Counted from the stretch's first letter, positions 42,037-52,500 are shown. The stretch is 64,000 nucleotides of DNA from Roseibium polysiphoniae (GCF_014842925.1 NZ_JACYXJ010000002.1:310001-374000); one strand, 5' to 3'. Numbers and translations: made by a program. Notes: generated by a model from the letters alone, not told the origin.

Positions 42037-43281
42037 ATGAAAATCGTCACCTACGCAAAGACGAATCCTCACTTCGACACCGTGATGGCCCTGATTCAAG
42101 TCCGCCTGAAGGCACGGTTGGCTGGCTGTCTCGACCTGTGCAGTCCCACGCAAACCCCGCTCCTGAAGCAGGCTGACTTCAGCGAGTTTTTGTGCCGCAC
42201 GGAAAACCCGGTCGATTTCAAATTTTTGAGCTTTGGCTTCAAGAAGAACAAGGATCCGGCGAACCTCTATCCGCTGCGTTACATTCGTGGCGTGACGGCC
42301 AAGATGCAGCAGTTCTACGTCGGGTCGGATTCCAAGAACGCGGACACGGGCTCTCAGCAAGAACTCAACCTCGGCGAGATCAAGAAAATTGAAAAGATCA
42401 CGACCTTCTTCGCCTCGCCGAAGGAGGCGCAGGGGGCGAAGCAGGATCGCTACAAGAGGCGCATCATTGCCTTTGTCATCACCTATACTGGGGTCGATAA
42501 TGACAGCCATGAGCAGCTCATCTGCTCGCCCAGCAGCGAATTTTACTCAATTGGCCAGAAGTACCCGGATGCAATTCGAGCAAATTGCCTCGATTATCTT
42601 AACACGTATGCCAAGAACAATCCGGCCTACTATATTGCCTATGAAGAAAATGCCGACGGTCTGAATTTCTATCCGGATCCGGCTGCGCCGACCAAGCCCA
42701 TCCAGATCACCAATGTTGCCTATGATGCGGTCAATGGGGCCAGCAAGGATTACATCGCCAACCTGGCGCTGATCTCAACCGTGTCGATAGATCCAGCCGA
42801 ACTGGTGCCGCCGGCGGTGGAGACAGTCACGTTCCAGATTCCGTTCCGCAAAAACACCACGGGCAATGAGATCAAGCTGGAGTCGGAAAGCAGTGCCTCA
42901 TCAAGCTATCGAAGCGTGGTCGCGACGCAGAAGACCCACAATTTTTCGATCGGTATTCCCAACATAAGCGTAAAGGTTCCAGGCGGGCCGAGTGTCGCGA
43001 TCGGCAAGATCGCGGGGTATACCTATGGCTCATCACACGGGGAGACTGTCGAGGAAAACACCGGCAGCGCTTCAACCTCCAAGGTGTCGCAGACGATCCC
43101 GGCAGATGCCTATGTCCTCGAGGACTTCCAGCATTCAAAGGACTTCGAGGCGAGCGCGAAAATCCAGATGTTCAACGCGGCGTCCAAGGAAGTGATGGAA
43201 GTGTCGGTTCCAACCAACGTACCTTGCTTCAGTGTGGCCAATGATGATGCGTTGGCCGAAGCGATTGTGGACTCAATCTAG
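42037..43281 (+). CDS. Unrecognised 414-residue protein with pore-former-like C-terminal half
   Basis: I do not recognise the N-terminal half (about 1-255), which has several Cys and no signal peptide or membrane helix. The C-terminal half (about 262-400) is made of alternating Ser/Thr-rich strands ([53 protein letters not shown]), a texture I associate with the aerolysin/ETX-MTX2 beta-pore-forming fold; this is an inference from pattern only. No Trp is present. GC is visibly lower than in flanking genes. It interrupts the usual DUF2155-aat neighbourhood and its stop overlaps that of aat by 4 bases on the other strand. AAGGA with 6-base spacing sets the start. Confidence 0.65.
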   Translation: MKIVTYAKTNPHFDTVMALIQVRLKARLAGCLDLCSPTQTPLLKQADFSEFLCRTENPVDFKFLSFGFKKNKDPANLYPLRYIRGVTAKMQQFYVGSDSKNADTGSQQELNLGEIKKIEKITTFFASPKEAQGAKQDRYKRRIIAFVITYTGVDNDSHEQLICSPSSEFYSIGQKYPDAIRANCLDYLNTYAKNNPAYYIAYEENADGLNFYPDPAAPTKPIQITNVAYDAVNGASKDYIANLALISTVSIDPAELVPPAVETVTFQIPFRKNTTGNEIKLESESSASSSYRSVVATQKTHNFSIGIPNISVKVPGGPSVAIGKIAGYTYGSSHGETVEENTGSASTSKVSQTIPADAYVLEDFQHSKDFEASAKIQMFNAASKEVMEVSVPTNVPCFSVANDDALAEAIVDSI

Positions 43282-43994
43282 TCCTTGCCAACGGCCTGGC
43301 TGGCCGTGTCGTCGGGTGCCGAGGATGCCGCCTGGAGAATGGCCATGACTTCTTCTCCGCGGGCATCTGAGGCAAGGGCGAAGAAATCGCCGTCCAGCTG
43401 GAGGGCCTTGGCCAGTTCCACGTTGTAGATGTCGCGTGAAACTTCGATGGTTCCGAAGCGTGACAGGTGATCAGTGACGAACTGGGTGTCCAGAAGATGG
43501 AAACCGCCGGCGATCATACGGGCAACCAGATGCGTGAGACACACTTTGGAAGCATCGGTCTCACGGGTGAACATGCTCTCGCCGAAGAAAGCGCCGTTCA
43601 GATTGACGCCATATAGCCCGCCGACAAGCCGGTTGCCCTGCCAGGCCTCTACGGTCTGGCAATGGCCCATGTCAAAGAGTTCGCCATAGAGACGGCGAAT
43701 CTCCTTGTTGATCCAGGTCTTTGGGCGATCTGGAACGGACGCGGCACAACAGTCGATCACGGCTTCGAAGTCCGTGCTGATCCGGATCTCGAAGATATCG
43801 GAGCGCACGGTGCGCTTCAGCCGCTTGGGGATGTGAAAACTGTCGAGCGGCAGCATGCCCCGGCGCTCTGGCTCGAGCCAGAACAGGCCAGCGTCTTCTG
43901 CGGATTCCGCCATCGGAAAAAGGCCACAGGCATAGGCTTTCAGCAAAACCTGCGGCGTTATTTCCATAATGATGTCGTCGCTGTGCTCTGCCAT
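43278..43994 (-). CDS. aat: Leucyl/phenylalanyl-tRNA-protein transferase
   Basis: 238 residues. It transfers Leu or Phe from tRNA to N-terminal Arg or Lys of proteins, marking them for ClpAP. Family motifs: [15 protein letters not shown] at the N-terminus, [56 protein letters not shown] and [12 protein letters not shown]. It follows accC on the minus strand after 18 bases, as in other Rhizobiales, suggesting co-transcription with accBC. Confidence 0.96.
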   Translation of the reverse strand: MAEHSDDIIMEITPQVLLKAYACGLFPMAESAEDAGLFWLEPERRGMLPLDSFHIPKRLKRTVRSDIFEIRISTDFEAVIDCCAASVPDRPKTWINKEIRRLYGELFDMGHCQTVEAWQGNRLVGGLYGVNLNGAFFGESMFTRETDASKVCLTHLVARMIAGGFHLLDTQFVTDHLSRFGTIEVSRDIYNVELAKALQLDGDFFALASDARGEEVMAILQAASSAPDDTASQAVGKD

Positions 43995-44012
43995 GGCGGC
44001 ACTTGCCGAGGG

Positions 44013-45359
44013 TTAGCTCGTCTTCTGCTCCAGGTATTGTTCCAGCCAATGAATATCATACTGACCGTTAGCAATATCCTGATTGTCCACGAGATCGCGG
44101 AACAGCGGTATGGTTGACTTGATCTCGTCGACGACAAATTCGTCCAGGCAGCGGCGCAGACGCATCATGCATTCGACGCGGTTGCGGCCATGAACGATGA
44201 GCTTGCCGATCAGGCTGTCGTAGTACGGCGGGATCTTGTAGCCCTGATACACACCACTATCCACGCGCACGCCGAGACCGCCGGGCGTGTGGTAATAGGT
44301 GATCGTGCCGGGTGACGGCATGAAGGTCCGCGGGTCTTCCGCGTTGATGCGGCACTCGATGGCATGACCCTCGAAACGGATGTCGTCCTGGGTCATGTCG
44401 AGAGAACCGCCAGCTGCGATCCGGATCTGCTCATTGACCAGATCGATGCCGGTGATCATTTCGGTGACCGGATGCTCGACCTGAAGGCGCGTATTCATCT
44501 CGATGAAATAGAATTTGCCGTTTTCATAGAGGAACTCGACCGTGCCGACGCCGCGGTACTTCAGCTTGCGCATGGCCGCAGCGACAATCTCACCGATTTC
44601 GGAACGCTGTTCCTCGTTGAGAGAGGGAGAAGGGGCTTCCTCAAGCACCTTCTGGTGACGGCGCTGAAGCGAGCAGTCGCGTTCGCCCAGATGGATCGCA
44701 TTGCCCTTGCCATCGCCGAGAACCTGGATCTCGATATGACGCGGCTTGCCGAGATACTTCTCCATGTAGAGGGCATCATCGCCAAACGCAGCCTTGGCTT
44801 CGGCGCGGGCGTTGGACAAGGCGTCGTCGAGATCTGCTGCCGTCTTGGCAACCTTCATCCCGCGGCCGCCGCCGCCGGATGCTGCCTTGACCAGAACGGG
44901 AAAGCCAATCTCGCGTGCAATGGCGTGTGCATCGTCCTGCGGTGTGACCGCGCCATCTGAGCCGGGAACCACGGGAATGCCGAGTTCCTTGGCCGTCTGC
45001 TTGGCCTGGATCTTGTCGCCCATGATCTTGATGTGATCAGAGGTCGGGCCGATGAAGACAATGTTGTGCGCTTCGAGGATCTCCGCAAAGCGTGCGTTTT
45101 CCGACAGGAAGCCGTAGCCCGGATGGACCGCGTCTGCGCCTGTGATTTCGCAGGCCGCCAGAAGCTGAGGGATATTCAGGTAACTGTCGCGGGCCGCAGG
45201 AGGGCCGATGCAGACGCTTTCGTCGGCAAGGCGCACATGCATTGCATCCGCGTCAGCCGTCGAATGAACTGCAACCGTGGAGATTCCGAGTTCCTTGCAG
45301 GCACGCAGGATGCGCAAGGCGATTTCACCGCGGTTGGCAATGAGGATCTTTGAGAACAT
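44013..45359 (-). CDS. accC: AccC, biotin carboxylase subunit of acetyl-CoA carboxylase
   Basis: 448 residues. ATP-dependent carboxylation of biotin on AccB, first step of fatty-acid synthesis. The N-terminal [20 protein letters not shown], the ATP-grasp glycine loop ([13 protein letters not shown]), [15 protein letters not shown] and the active-site [14 protein letters not shown] are all present. It begins 13 bases after accB; together they form the conserved accBC operon, with aat behind. Confidence 0.98.
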   Translation of the reverse strand: MFSKILIANRGEIALRILRACKELGISTVAVHSTADADAMHVRLADESVCIGPPAARDSYLNIPQLLAACEITGADAVHPGYGFLSENARFAEILEAHNIVFIGPTSDHIKIMGDKIQAKQTAKELGIPVVPGSDGAVTPQDDAHAIAREIGFPVLVKAASGGGGRGMKVAKTAADLDDALSNARAEAKAAFGDDALYMEKYLGKPRHIEIQVLGDGKGNAIHLGERDCSLQRRHQKVLEEAPSPSLNEEQRSEIGEIVAAAMRKLKYRGVGTVEFLYENGKFYFIEMNTRLQVEHPVTEMITGIDLVNEQIRIAAGGSLDMTQDDIRFEGHAIECRINAEDPRTFMPSPGTITYYHTPGGLGVRVDSGVYQGYKIPPYYDSLIGKLIVHGRNRVECMMRLRRCLDEFVVDEIKSTIPLFRDLVDNQDIANGQYDIHWLEQYLEQKTS

Positions 45360-45372
45360 GCCGAGGCGGTCC

Positions 45373-45840
45373 TTATTCGACGATGATGAGCGGTTCGCCG
45401 AACTCGACGGGCTGGGCGTCGGATACGAGGATTTCCTTGACCGTGCCGGCCTTGGTGGCCGGAATGTGGTTCATGGTCTTCATCGCTTCGATGATCAGAA
45501 CCGTCTGACCCTCGGCAACCTTGTCGCCGACTTGAACATATGCACGTGCGCCCGGCTCAGGCGAGAGATAGGCGGTGCCGACCATTGGCGAGGCCAGTGT
45601 GCCAGGATGCGGACCACTGGCAGCAACAGGTGCCACGGGAGCAGCAGGTGCTGCTGGAGCTGGCGCAGGTGCAGCAGCGGGAGCTGCGACGGTCACCGGA
45701 GCGTCGAAATGGAGCTGGCGAGCAACGCGAATGCGGAAGTCCGACTGTTCCAGCTCGATCTCGCTCAGGTTCGTCTCGTCCAGAAGGACGGCGAGGTCGC
45801 GGATCAGGTCCGTGTCAAACTTCTTGTTATCTTTCGACAT
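45373..45840 (-). CDS. accB: AccB, biotin carboxyl carrier protein
   Basis: 155 residues. A short N-terminal domain is joined by an Ala/Pro-rich linker (about 50-80) to the biotinyl domain (about 80-155), where [12 protein letters not shown] carries the biotinylated Lys. The domain ends with GEPLIIVE as expected. It heads accBC. Upstream is a 295-base gap before the dsbA-like gene; in many Rhizobiales aroQ occupies that place. Confidence 0.97.
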   Translation of the reverse strand: MSKDNKKFDTDLIRDLAVLLDETNLSEIELEQSDFRIRVARQLHFDAPVTVAAPAAAPAPAPAAPAAPVAPVAASGPHPGTLASPMVGTAYLSPEPGARAYVQVGDKVAEGQTVLIIEAMKTMNHIPATKAGTVKEILVSDAQPVEFGEPLIIVE

Positions 45841-46135
45841 GTGTCAGGACTTTCGTATTCGAGCTTTCAAAACCAAGCTGCATGAGGCGTGCCGGGAGGT
45901 AGCGCTCATGGCGAGGAAAAGGCGAGGGGACGGACCAAGCACGCAGGCTTTTGTCCATCCCCGGTCAGCTTTCTTTTGTGACGCTGCCCAAACCCCCGGG
46001 GACCATGCGGCCACAAGCGATCAAACAGCAAGATCTTTTGTCCACGTTCAAGAACGCGGTCTTGAAGACCTTATAGGCATTGATTATGGCGAGGAAAAGC
46101 CCCGATTGCTCATGCCGTTAATCGAAATCGACAGA
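45841..46135. other. Intergenic region between dsbA-like gene and accB; no aroQ
   Basis: 295 bases with no credible coding frame. It must contain the accBC promoter on the minus strand. A short inverted repeat GGTCTT-G-AAGACC is near 46058-46070. The stretch is too short for the aroQ gene that sits here in many relatives. Confidence 0.4.
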
Positions 46136-46936
46136 TCAACAGGTGGTTTCACCACAATTGCGCATGGAAGAGATCTTGCTCTTGAGTTGATCATAGCCGA
46201 CAGCGCCCATTACGACTTCCTCGCCAATAACATAGGAAGGGGTGCCCGTCAGGCCGAGGCGGTTCGCCAGCGAATAGACTTCCTCGATGGTCTGCCCGGC
46301 TTCATCGGTAACCAGAACAGCTCCGAGCTCTTCTTCGGAAAGACCGATGTCGGTTGCTGCCTTGAGTGCGCTGGCGCGATTCGCCTGGCCGCGCTGAAGC
46401 AGAAGAGCCTCATGGAAGTCAGCGTATTTTGCCGGAGCAACACTGTTCACGGCCACGGCGACCTGGGCCGCTTCGACAGATCCCTGACCAAGGACCGGAA
46501 ACTCCTTCAGGACGATCTTCAAGTTGTCGTCTTCTTCCATCAAACGGACCATGTCGCCATAGGCGCGCTTGCAGTAGCCACAATTGTAGTCAAAAAACTC
46601 CACAAGAGTGACGTCACCGTCCGGATTGCCGAGAACAACTTGCCGTGCGGAGTTGAACAGAACGTCAGCGCTATCAGAAACAGCCTGCAGCCTGGCCTGC
46701 TCGGCTGCGGCCTTTTCACGGCGGTCGAGTTCCTCAAGTGCTTCCCGGATAACTTCCGGGTTCTCGATCAGATACTCGCGCACGATGGTCTCGACGCCTG
46801 AGCGGTCAAGATCCTGGGCAACTGTCGGAGAAGGGGCAAGGACGGTTGCGAGCGCACAGGCACTGACGGCCGTTGCGAGAACAAGGCGTCGGCTGGCGCG
46901 GGAGGCGCGCTGCAATGCTGCAGAAAGAGCGAACAT
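46136..46936 (-). CDS. DsbA family thioredoxin-fold periplasmic protein
   Basis: 266 residues. An N-terminal signal sequence (RRLVLATAVSACALATVLAP, cleavage near VAQ) and a helical lead-in (about 45-95) precede a DsbA-type thioredoxin fold with active site CGYC (NCGYCKRAYGDM) and the cis-Pro loop TGTPSYVIG. It resembles Com1/ScsC-like disulfide oxidoreductases of alphaproteobacteria. It could oxidise or isomerise disulfides in envelope proteins. It is followed by the M48 protease upstream on the same strand (65-base gap). Confidence 0.9.
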   Translation of the reverse strand: MFALSAALQRASRASRRLVLATAVSACALATVLAPSPTVAQDLDRSGVETIVREYLIENPEVIREALEELDRREKAAAEQARLQAVSDSADVLFNSARQVVLGNPDGDVTLVEFFDYNCGYCKRAYGDMVRLMEEDDNLKIVLKEFPVLGQGSVEAAQVAVAVNSVAPAKYADFHEALLLQRGQANRASALKAATDIGLSEEELGAVLVTDEAGQTIEEVYSLANRLGLTGTPSYVIGEEVVMGAVGYDQLKSKISSMRNCGETTC

Positions 46937-47001
46937 GAAAAACTCCTGAGCCGCTTCGTGTTGCGGCGTGTTTATCGGGCGCGGCGTGGGCGAAAGAGCG
47001 C

Positions 47002-48435
47002 CTATCGCCGTTTCAGTTGAGGCGGTTTGTAGGAGACAATATCATCTGCTTGAAGCCATGCGGGTGTCCCGCGCTTCAAATTCTTTTGAGCACGGGCAGC
47101 GTAGCGCTTTGCCGCACCGAAATCGCCAGCGACCATGAGACCCTTCGCGGTCGCCAGATCGGCCTCCGGACGCTCGCCCTGGCGGGCATGGGCAATTGCA
47201 AGCTGGCTGTAGCCGACGCTTGAGTTGGCGTCACGCTGCAGGCCTTTTTTCAGAACGCTTTCGGCCTCGGGCAGGACGGCCGGGTTGTTCGAACCGACCA
47301 AGGCGTAGCCCAGCCAGATCAGAAATTGCCCTTCATTCGGTCGCAGGGAAACAGCCTTTCGGAAGGGTGCGATGGCGGCTTTCGGATTTCCGCTTTCCAG
47401 CAGCGCCTGACCTTTGACTTCATAAAAGTACGGGTTGTTTGGCTGCTCCCGGATCAGGGCATCGATCTGCTTGATGGCATCGCGGCGCCGGCTCTTGGTG
47501 GCGGCAATTGCGCGTGCATAACGCGCCGGCATGCTCCGGTCAGACCGGGGGTAGGCCCTTGCGACAGCATTCGGGTGCGATGTGTAGGCCAGCAGCTTGG
47601 CGCGCACCATGTCATGGCGTTGCTGAAGCGCGCGCGGTGCGGGCGTGTTGAAATACTTGCTCTTTTGCGCGGAACTGGCCAGCTGGCGGTATCTGTCGCG
47701 CGCCATCGGATGGCTCATGGCATAGGGGTCTGCGAAGCGGGCGGAGAACATCTGCTGCTCCGCAAAGCGCTCGAATGTCTTCAACATGCCCTTGGCGCTT
47801 TGGCCTGTTGCGTTCAGATACTTCAGGGCGGCCCGGTCGGCAGCTGCCTCTTCGCCGCGCTGGTAGGATAGAAATGACCGTTGGCCGACGGATCCAGCCC
47901 CCAGAATCGCCGCCGCGCCGCCCGAGGCTGCGCCGGCAGATCCTGCGGCCGTTCCCGCTGCCATGGCGCCAGCACCCAAGATCATGCCGATGACCGACAT
48001 GATTTGAGCGTTGGCCGCAGCCGAGCGCAAGCGCACCAGATGCCGGCCGGCAATATGCCCTGTCTCATGGGCAATGACACCGGTCACCTCGCCAGGGGTT
48101 TCCGCCTCCATGACGACGCCGACATTGATGAACATGCGGCGACTGTCTGGAACGAAGGCGTTGAAGCTCTTGTCGTTGACGAGGATGATTTCCACGGGCG
48201 AGTTGCCGATCCCGGCGACCTTGAAAATGGGCGCGGCATAACTCTTGAGAAGGTCTTCGGTTTCGGCGTCGCGAACGAGAGACAGCTTCCCGCGTTGAGC
48301 AGTCGCAGGCGTGGAAACAACCGGCATCGCAAAAGCCAGCGCACAGGCTCCGGCGACGACACGACGCCACAAATGTCGACCGGTTTCTTGGCCAAGCTTC
48401 TGTTTTCGCGCCGGCAAATCCCTCAATTCCGTCAC
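47002..48435 (-). CDS. M48 family metalloprotease with TPR repeats (BepA-like)
   Basis: 477 residues. Signal peptide (VVAGACALAFAMPVVSTPATAQ), then the M48 zinc-protease domain with HETGHIAGRH (HExxH) and the downstream EEAAADRAALKYL (third ligand Glu and Asp), then a C-terminal TPR region (about 330-450). It resembles BepA, the periplasmic protease/chaperone that monitors LptD and BAM assembly in E. coli. ATG 48435 is followed by a basic n-region. Together with the dsbA-like gene this forms a conserved envelope-quality pair. Confidence 0.92.
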   Translation of the reverse strand: MTELRDLPARKQKLGQETGRHLWRRVVAGACALAFAMPVVSTPATAQRGKLSLVRDAETEDLLKSYAAPIFKVAGIGNSPVEIILVNDKSFNAFVPDSRRMFINVGVVMEAETPGEVTGVIAHETGHIAGRHLVRLRSAAANAQIMSVIGMILGAGAMAAGTAAGSAGAASGGAAAILGAGSVGQRSFLSYQRGEEAAADRAALKYLNATGQSAKGMLKTFERFAEQQMFSARFADPYAMSHPMARDRYRQLASSAQKSKYFNTPAPRALQQRHDMVRAKLLAYTSHPNAVARAYPRSDRSMPARYARAIAATKSRRRDAIKQIDALIREQPNNPYFYEVKGQALLESGNPKAAIAPFRKAVSLRPNEGQFLIWLGYALVGSNNPAVLPEAESVLKKGLQRDANSSVGYSQLAIAHARQGERPEADLATAKGLMVAGDFGAAKRYAARAQKNLKRGTPAWLQADDIVSYKPPQLKRR

Positions 48436-48566
48436 AAATGCACCCCTTCAAGCGTTGCCTGACCGTATTTGAGGCAGGTGGTCATGGTCAAGCATGGCTA
48501 TCGTTACAAATCGGTCACCAAGGTGTTAGAAGCAAGCCGCACGGAAACCACTTGGAGTTTATGTGA

Positions 48567-49736
48567 ATGTCAGAGAACGGACGATCTATTTCCCGCCGCA
48601 GCGATGTGGCCCCGTTTCTGGCGATGGAGGTTTTGATCGAGGCCGCCAGGCTGGAGGATCAAGGCAGACAGATCATTCACATGGAGGTGGGGCAGCCAGG
48701 GGTTCAAGCGCCCGAGGCCGCCCGCAACGCTGCAAAACATGCTCTGGATACGAAGCTTATCGGCTACACCGAGACGGCCGGCGTCATTCCGCTGCGCGAA
48801 CGCCTGTCGCGCTATTACCTCGATACCTATGGCTTGGAAGTGGACAAGGATCGGTTTGTCGTCACCACTGGTTCGTCGGCCGCCTTCAATCTCGCCTTTC
48901 TCGCAGCGTTTGACCCGGGCGACCGGATCGTCCTGACATCGCCGGGGTATCCGGCCTATCGGGGGATCATCAAAGCGCTCGGACTTGTTCCCGTCGAGAT
49001 CGAGGTGGGGCCCGAAACCCGCTGGAGCCTCACCCCGGACCTGATTGCCGAAGCGCAAAGGGAAGGGCCGGTAAAGGGTGTCTTGGTGGCCAGTCCTGCC
49101 AATCCGACGGGAACCATGATGACGCCGCAAGCGCTGGCCGAGCTGGTTTCCTATTGCGACGACGAAGACATCTGGTTCATCTCGGACGAGATTTATCATG
49201 GCCTGATCTACGAAGGGCGTCAGGAAACCGCCCTGGCCACGTCGGACAAGGTCATCGTGATCAACAGCTTTTCGAAATACTTCTGTATGACGGGCTGGCG
49301 GATTGGTTGGATGATCCTGCCAGAATGCCTGCTCAAGCCGATCCACCGCATTGCCCAGAGCCTTTATATTTCACCGCCGGAATTGTCCCAGATCGCCGCG
49401 ACCGCGGTTCTCGACTGCGGTGACGAGCTTGAAGAGGTGAAGGCAGGTTACGCCCGGAACAGGGCTTTGTTGTTGGAGGGGCTGCCAAAGCTTGGCTTTG
49501 ACCGGTTGCTGCCCGTCGACGGTGCATTCTACATCTACGCCGATACCCGGGATTTTTCCTCCGACTCGCTCCAGTTCACCCGTGAAATGCTCCACGGGGC
49601 AGGTGTCGCAGCCACACCCGGTGCCGACTTTGACCTTGTGCACGGCGGCAATTTCATGCGGCTCTCGTTCGCCGGTGCGCATGACGACATGAAACAGGCG
49701 CTGGTGAACCTCTCCGACTGGCTGGGAAATCGCTAA
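48567..49736 (+). CDS. Pyridoxal-phosphate aminotransferase, class I/II
   Basis: 389 residues of the aspartate aminotransferase fold. The PLP Lys is in INSFSKYFCMTGWRIGW; the substrate/PLP contacts NPTGTM and SDEIYHGLIY and the C-terminal carboxylate-binding Arg in FMRLSFAG are visible. Sequence is closest in feel to the alphaproteobacterial aspartate/tyrosine/aromatic aminotransferases near M48 proteases; the substrate cannot be assigned. A bidirectional terminator follows at 49762-49791. Confidence 0.9.
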   Translation: MSENGRSISRRSDVAPFLAMEVLIEAARLEDQGRQIIHMEVGQPGVQAPEAARNAAKHALDTKLIGYTETAGVIPLRERLSRYYLDTYGLEVDKDRFVVTTGSSAAFNLAFLAAFDPGDRIVLTSPGYPAYRGIIKALGLVPVEIEVGPETRWSLTPDLIAEAQREGPVKGVLVASPANPTGTMMTPQALAELVSYCDDEDIWFISDEIYHGLIYEGRQETALATSDKVIVINSFSKYFCMTGWRIGWMILPECLLKPIHRIAQSLYISPPELSQIAATAVLDCGDELEEVKAGYARNRALLLEGLPKLGFDRLLPVDGAFYIYADTRDFSSDSLQFTREMLHGAGVAATPGADFDLVHGGNFMRLSFAGAHDDMKQALVNLSDWLGNR

Positions 49737-49761
49737 AGCCCGAAAGTGGTGAGACAGACAC

Positions 49762-49791
49762 AAAAAAGGCGGCCTTGCGGGCCGCCTTTTT
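49762..49791. terminator. Bidirectional rho-independent terminator
   Basis: A-run (49762-49767), then GGCGGCC (49768-49774), a 5-base loop, GGCCGCC (49780-49786) and a T-run (49787-49791). It serves both the aminotransferase gene on the plus strand and rne on the minus strand. Confidence 0.9.
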
Positions 49792-49809
49792 CCGTTCAGG
49801 TTTCTTCTC

Positions 49810-52500
49810 TTAGAAGAAGGACCGGCGTTGCCACCATCCGCCGCGTTTCGGCTTGGTCTCGGCTTCGCTTTCGGATGCACGTTCGCTCGTCACCACAGGC
49901 GCGACAGGTTCGTTTGACGGTGTCGGTGTCGAGATCTCGATCTTTTCGACAGCTGTCTCTTCCGGTTCCTGTTCGGCTGGTTCAGCTTCCTCTGTCACAG
50001 CGGTAGACGCTTCAACAGGCTCGGCTACGGCTTTGTCCTGGCTTGCAGCTTGCTCTTCGGAAGGTGCTTCCTGAGCTTCGACGGCCGGTTCAGCTTCCTT
50101 GGCGACAGCAACCACATCCTCGGACGAGCTTTCTGCCGAATCTACCGGAGCTGCAGGGGCTTCACCCTCGACTGCGTCTGCGCCAGTCGACTCAGTCTGC
50201 TCGCCTTCTGCAGTCGGGATCGGCTCGCCGTTTTCGTCAAGCTGGCCATTCTCGTCGCCATTGCGCCGTCCGCGGCGTCCACCACGGCGTCCCCGACGAC
50301 GTTTGCGGCGTGGCTCATCGCTGCCTTCGGCGCGTTGAGCGTCATCACCCTCATCACCAGCTTCTGCATCACCCTCAGATGCAGTCTCATCACCAGAATT
50401 GGCGCGCGCCTCTGAGGCGTCATTCGAGCCGTTTTCGGCTCCACCCCGGCGGCGTTTGCGGCGGCGGCGGCGCTTGCGATCGCGGTCTCCGTCCTCGGAC
50501 TGTTCGCGCGCTTCGACCTCTTCCTCTTCTTCGACTTCCGGTTCAACGATGTCGTCTTCGAGGTCGATGGTGTCGGGCTGAACGGTCGGAATGACCGGTT
50601 GTGGAATGCGGTCGCGGTCAACCGGATCTGCCCGCTCAAGCACGTAGAGCTGCCCATTGACCATAGAATCCGCCTGAACCTCTACATCAACGGCAAAGCG
50701 TGCCTCAAGGTCGGAGAGGTTCCGGCGCTTTTGGTTGAGGATGTAAAGGGCGACTTCCGCCGTCGTGCGGATGATCAGATTGTGCGTCGCGCCCTTGAGC
50801 AGATTGTCTTCGAGCGAACGAAGGACATGCAGGGCAACCGATTCCACCGACCGGATCATGCCCGTGCCGTGGCAATGCGGGCAGGGCGTCGTGGAGCTTT
50901 CCAAGACGCCTGTGCGAATGCGCTGCCGCGACATTTCGAGAAGCCCGAAGTGCGAAATCCGTCCGACCTGAATGCGGGCGCGGTCGTTCTTCAGGCAATC
51001 CTTCAGTTTCCGTTCGACAGCCCGGTTGTTCTTGTTCTCCTCCATGTCGATGAAGTCGATAACAACAAGACCGGCAAGGTCGCGCAGCCGCAGCTGCCGG
51101 GTGACTTCCTCGGCGGCCTCAAGGTTGGTCTGAAGCGCGGTGTCCTCGATGTTGTGTTCGCGCGTGGACTTGCCCGAGTTCACGTCGATCGAGACCAGGG
51201 CTTCCGTCTGGTTGATGACAATGTAGCCGCCGGATTTCAACGTCACCTGCGGTGAGAACATCGCATCCAGCTGCGGCTCGACACCGTAGCGGATGAACAC
51301 GGGCGAGGGGTCGCGATAGGGCTGAACATTCTTGGCATGGCTCGGCATGAGCATGCGCATGAAGTCCTTCGCCTCGCGGTAGCTGTCTTCGCCTGCAACA
51401 AGGACCTCGTCAATGTCCTTGTTGTAGAGATCGCGTATCGAGCGCTTGATCAAGCTGCCTTCCTCGTAGACGAGGCTTGGCGCCGTCGACCTCAAGGTCA
51501 AGTCGCGGACGTTTTCCCAAAGGCGCATCAGGTATTCGAAATCGCGCTTGATTTCGGCCTTGGTGCGGCTGGCCCCTGCGGTGCGCAGGATCACGCCCAT
51601 GCCTTCAGGCACTTCCAGTTCGGAGGCGATCTTCTTGAGGCGCTTGCGGTCAGTCGGCTGCGTGATCTTGCGGCTGATACCGCCACCACGAGCCGTGTTC
51701 GGCATGAGAACCGAGTAGCGGCCGGCAAGCGACAGGTAGGTCGTCAGGGCAGCGCCCTTGTTGCCGCGTTCTTCCTTGACCACCTGGACGAGGATCACCT
51801 GGCGGCGCTTGATGACTTCCTGGATCTTGTACTGACGGCGCGACTGGCGGCGAACCGGGACTTCCTCCATAGCGTCTTCCGCGCCGACGGATTCTACCTG
51901 GTCTTCGTCGCTCTCGTCGTCGCTGGCGTCATTGTCGCTGTTGACATCGTGATCCGCGTCGCCATCGGACTCTGAAGCATCCGCTTCGCCCTGAGCTGCG
52001 GCGGCCTCGTCGCCCTGATTGGCGTCCTGACCGTCCTCGGACTTGCTGTCCTCGGGCGTTTCGGATGCCGCATCTGCAGACGGTTGGGTATCGCCGTCAC
52101 CGTCTTCAACCGGTGCGGAAACAGTCTCGTCGGATGCGTTTGCCGCGGCCTTGGAACGGCGGCGCGGCCGGCGCTTGGGCTTTTCTTCCGTATCGTCGTC
52201 GCCATTCCCGGCCTCGGACGCTTCCGCATCCAGCAGGGCCTGACGGTCGGCAACGGGGATCTGATAATAGTCCGGGTGAATTTCACTGAACGCAAGGAAC
52301 CCGTGCCGGTTGCCGCCGTATTCCACGAAGGCCGCCTGCAGCGAAGGTTCTACTCTTGTCACTTTCGCGAGATAAATATTACCGCGTAATTGCTTTCTGT
52401 TAGCTGCTTCGAAGTCGAATTCTTCAACTCGATTGCCGCGTACGACGACGACCCGGGTTTCTTCCGGGTGGGCCGCATCGATCAGCATCTTGTTTGCCAT
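49810..52500 (-). CDS. rne: Ribonuclease E
   Basis: 896 residues. Endonuclease that initiates mRNA decay and processes rRNA and tRNA. The N-terminal half has an S1 domain (KRGNIYLAKVTRVEPSLQAA-like start) split by a long acidic insertion (about 75-235) that is usual in alphaproteobacteria, the DNase I-like site (DFIDMEENKNNRAVE) and the zinc-link TPCPHCHGTG. The C-terminal ~300 residues are disordered, with Arg-rich and acidic blocks, and end in GGWWQRRSFF; a GWW motif at this place binds PNPase in Caulobacter. ATG 52500 gives the usual MANKMLIDAAH start. Confidence 0.95.
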   Translation of the reverse strand: MANKMLIDAAHPEETRVVVVRGNRVEEFDFEAANRKQLRGNIYLAKVTRVEPSLQAAFVEYGGNRHGFLAFSEIHPDYYQIPVADRQALLDAEASEAGNGDDDTEEKPKRRPRRRSKAAANASDETVSAPVEDGDGDTQPSADAASETPEDSKSEDGQDANQGDEAAAAQGEADASESDGDADHDVNSDNDASDDESDEDQVESVGAEDAMEEVPVRRQSRRQYKIQEVIKRRQVILVQVVKEERGNKGAALTTYLSLAGRYSVLMPNTARGGGISRKITQPTDRKRLKKIASELEVPEGMGVILRTAGASRTKAEIKRDFEYLMRLWENVRDLTLRSTAPSLVYEEGSLIKRSIRDLYNKDIDEVLVAGEDSYREAKDFMRMLMPSHAKNVQPYRDPSPVFIRYGVEPQLDAMFSPQVTLKSGGYIVINQTEALVSIDVNSGKSTREHNIEDTALQTNLEAAEEVTRQLRLRDLAGLVVIDFIDMEENKNNRAVERKLKDCLKNDRARIQVGRISHFGLLEMSRQRIRTGVLESSTTPCPHCHGTGMIRSVESVALHVLRSLEDNLLKGATHNLIIRTTAEVALYILNQKRRNLSDLEARFAVDVEVQADSMVNGQLYVLERADPVDRDRIPQPVIPTVQPDTIDLEDDIVEPEVEEEEEVEAREQSEDGDRDRKRRRRRKRRRGGAENGSNDASEARANSGDETASEGDAEAGDEGDDAQRAEGSDEPRRKRRRGRRGGRRGRRNGDENGQLDENGEPIPTAEGEQTESTGADAVEGEAPAAPVDSAESSSEDVVAVAKEAEPAVEAQEAPSEEQAASQDKAVAEPVEASTAVTEEAEPAEQEPEETAVEKIEISTPTPSNEPVAPVVTSERASESEAETKPKRGGWWQRRSFF

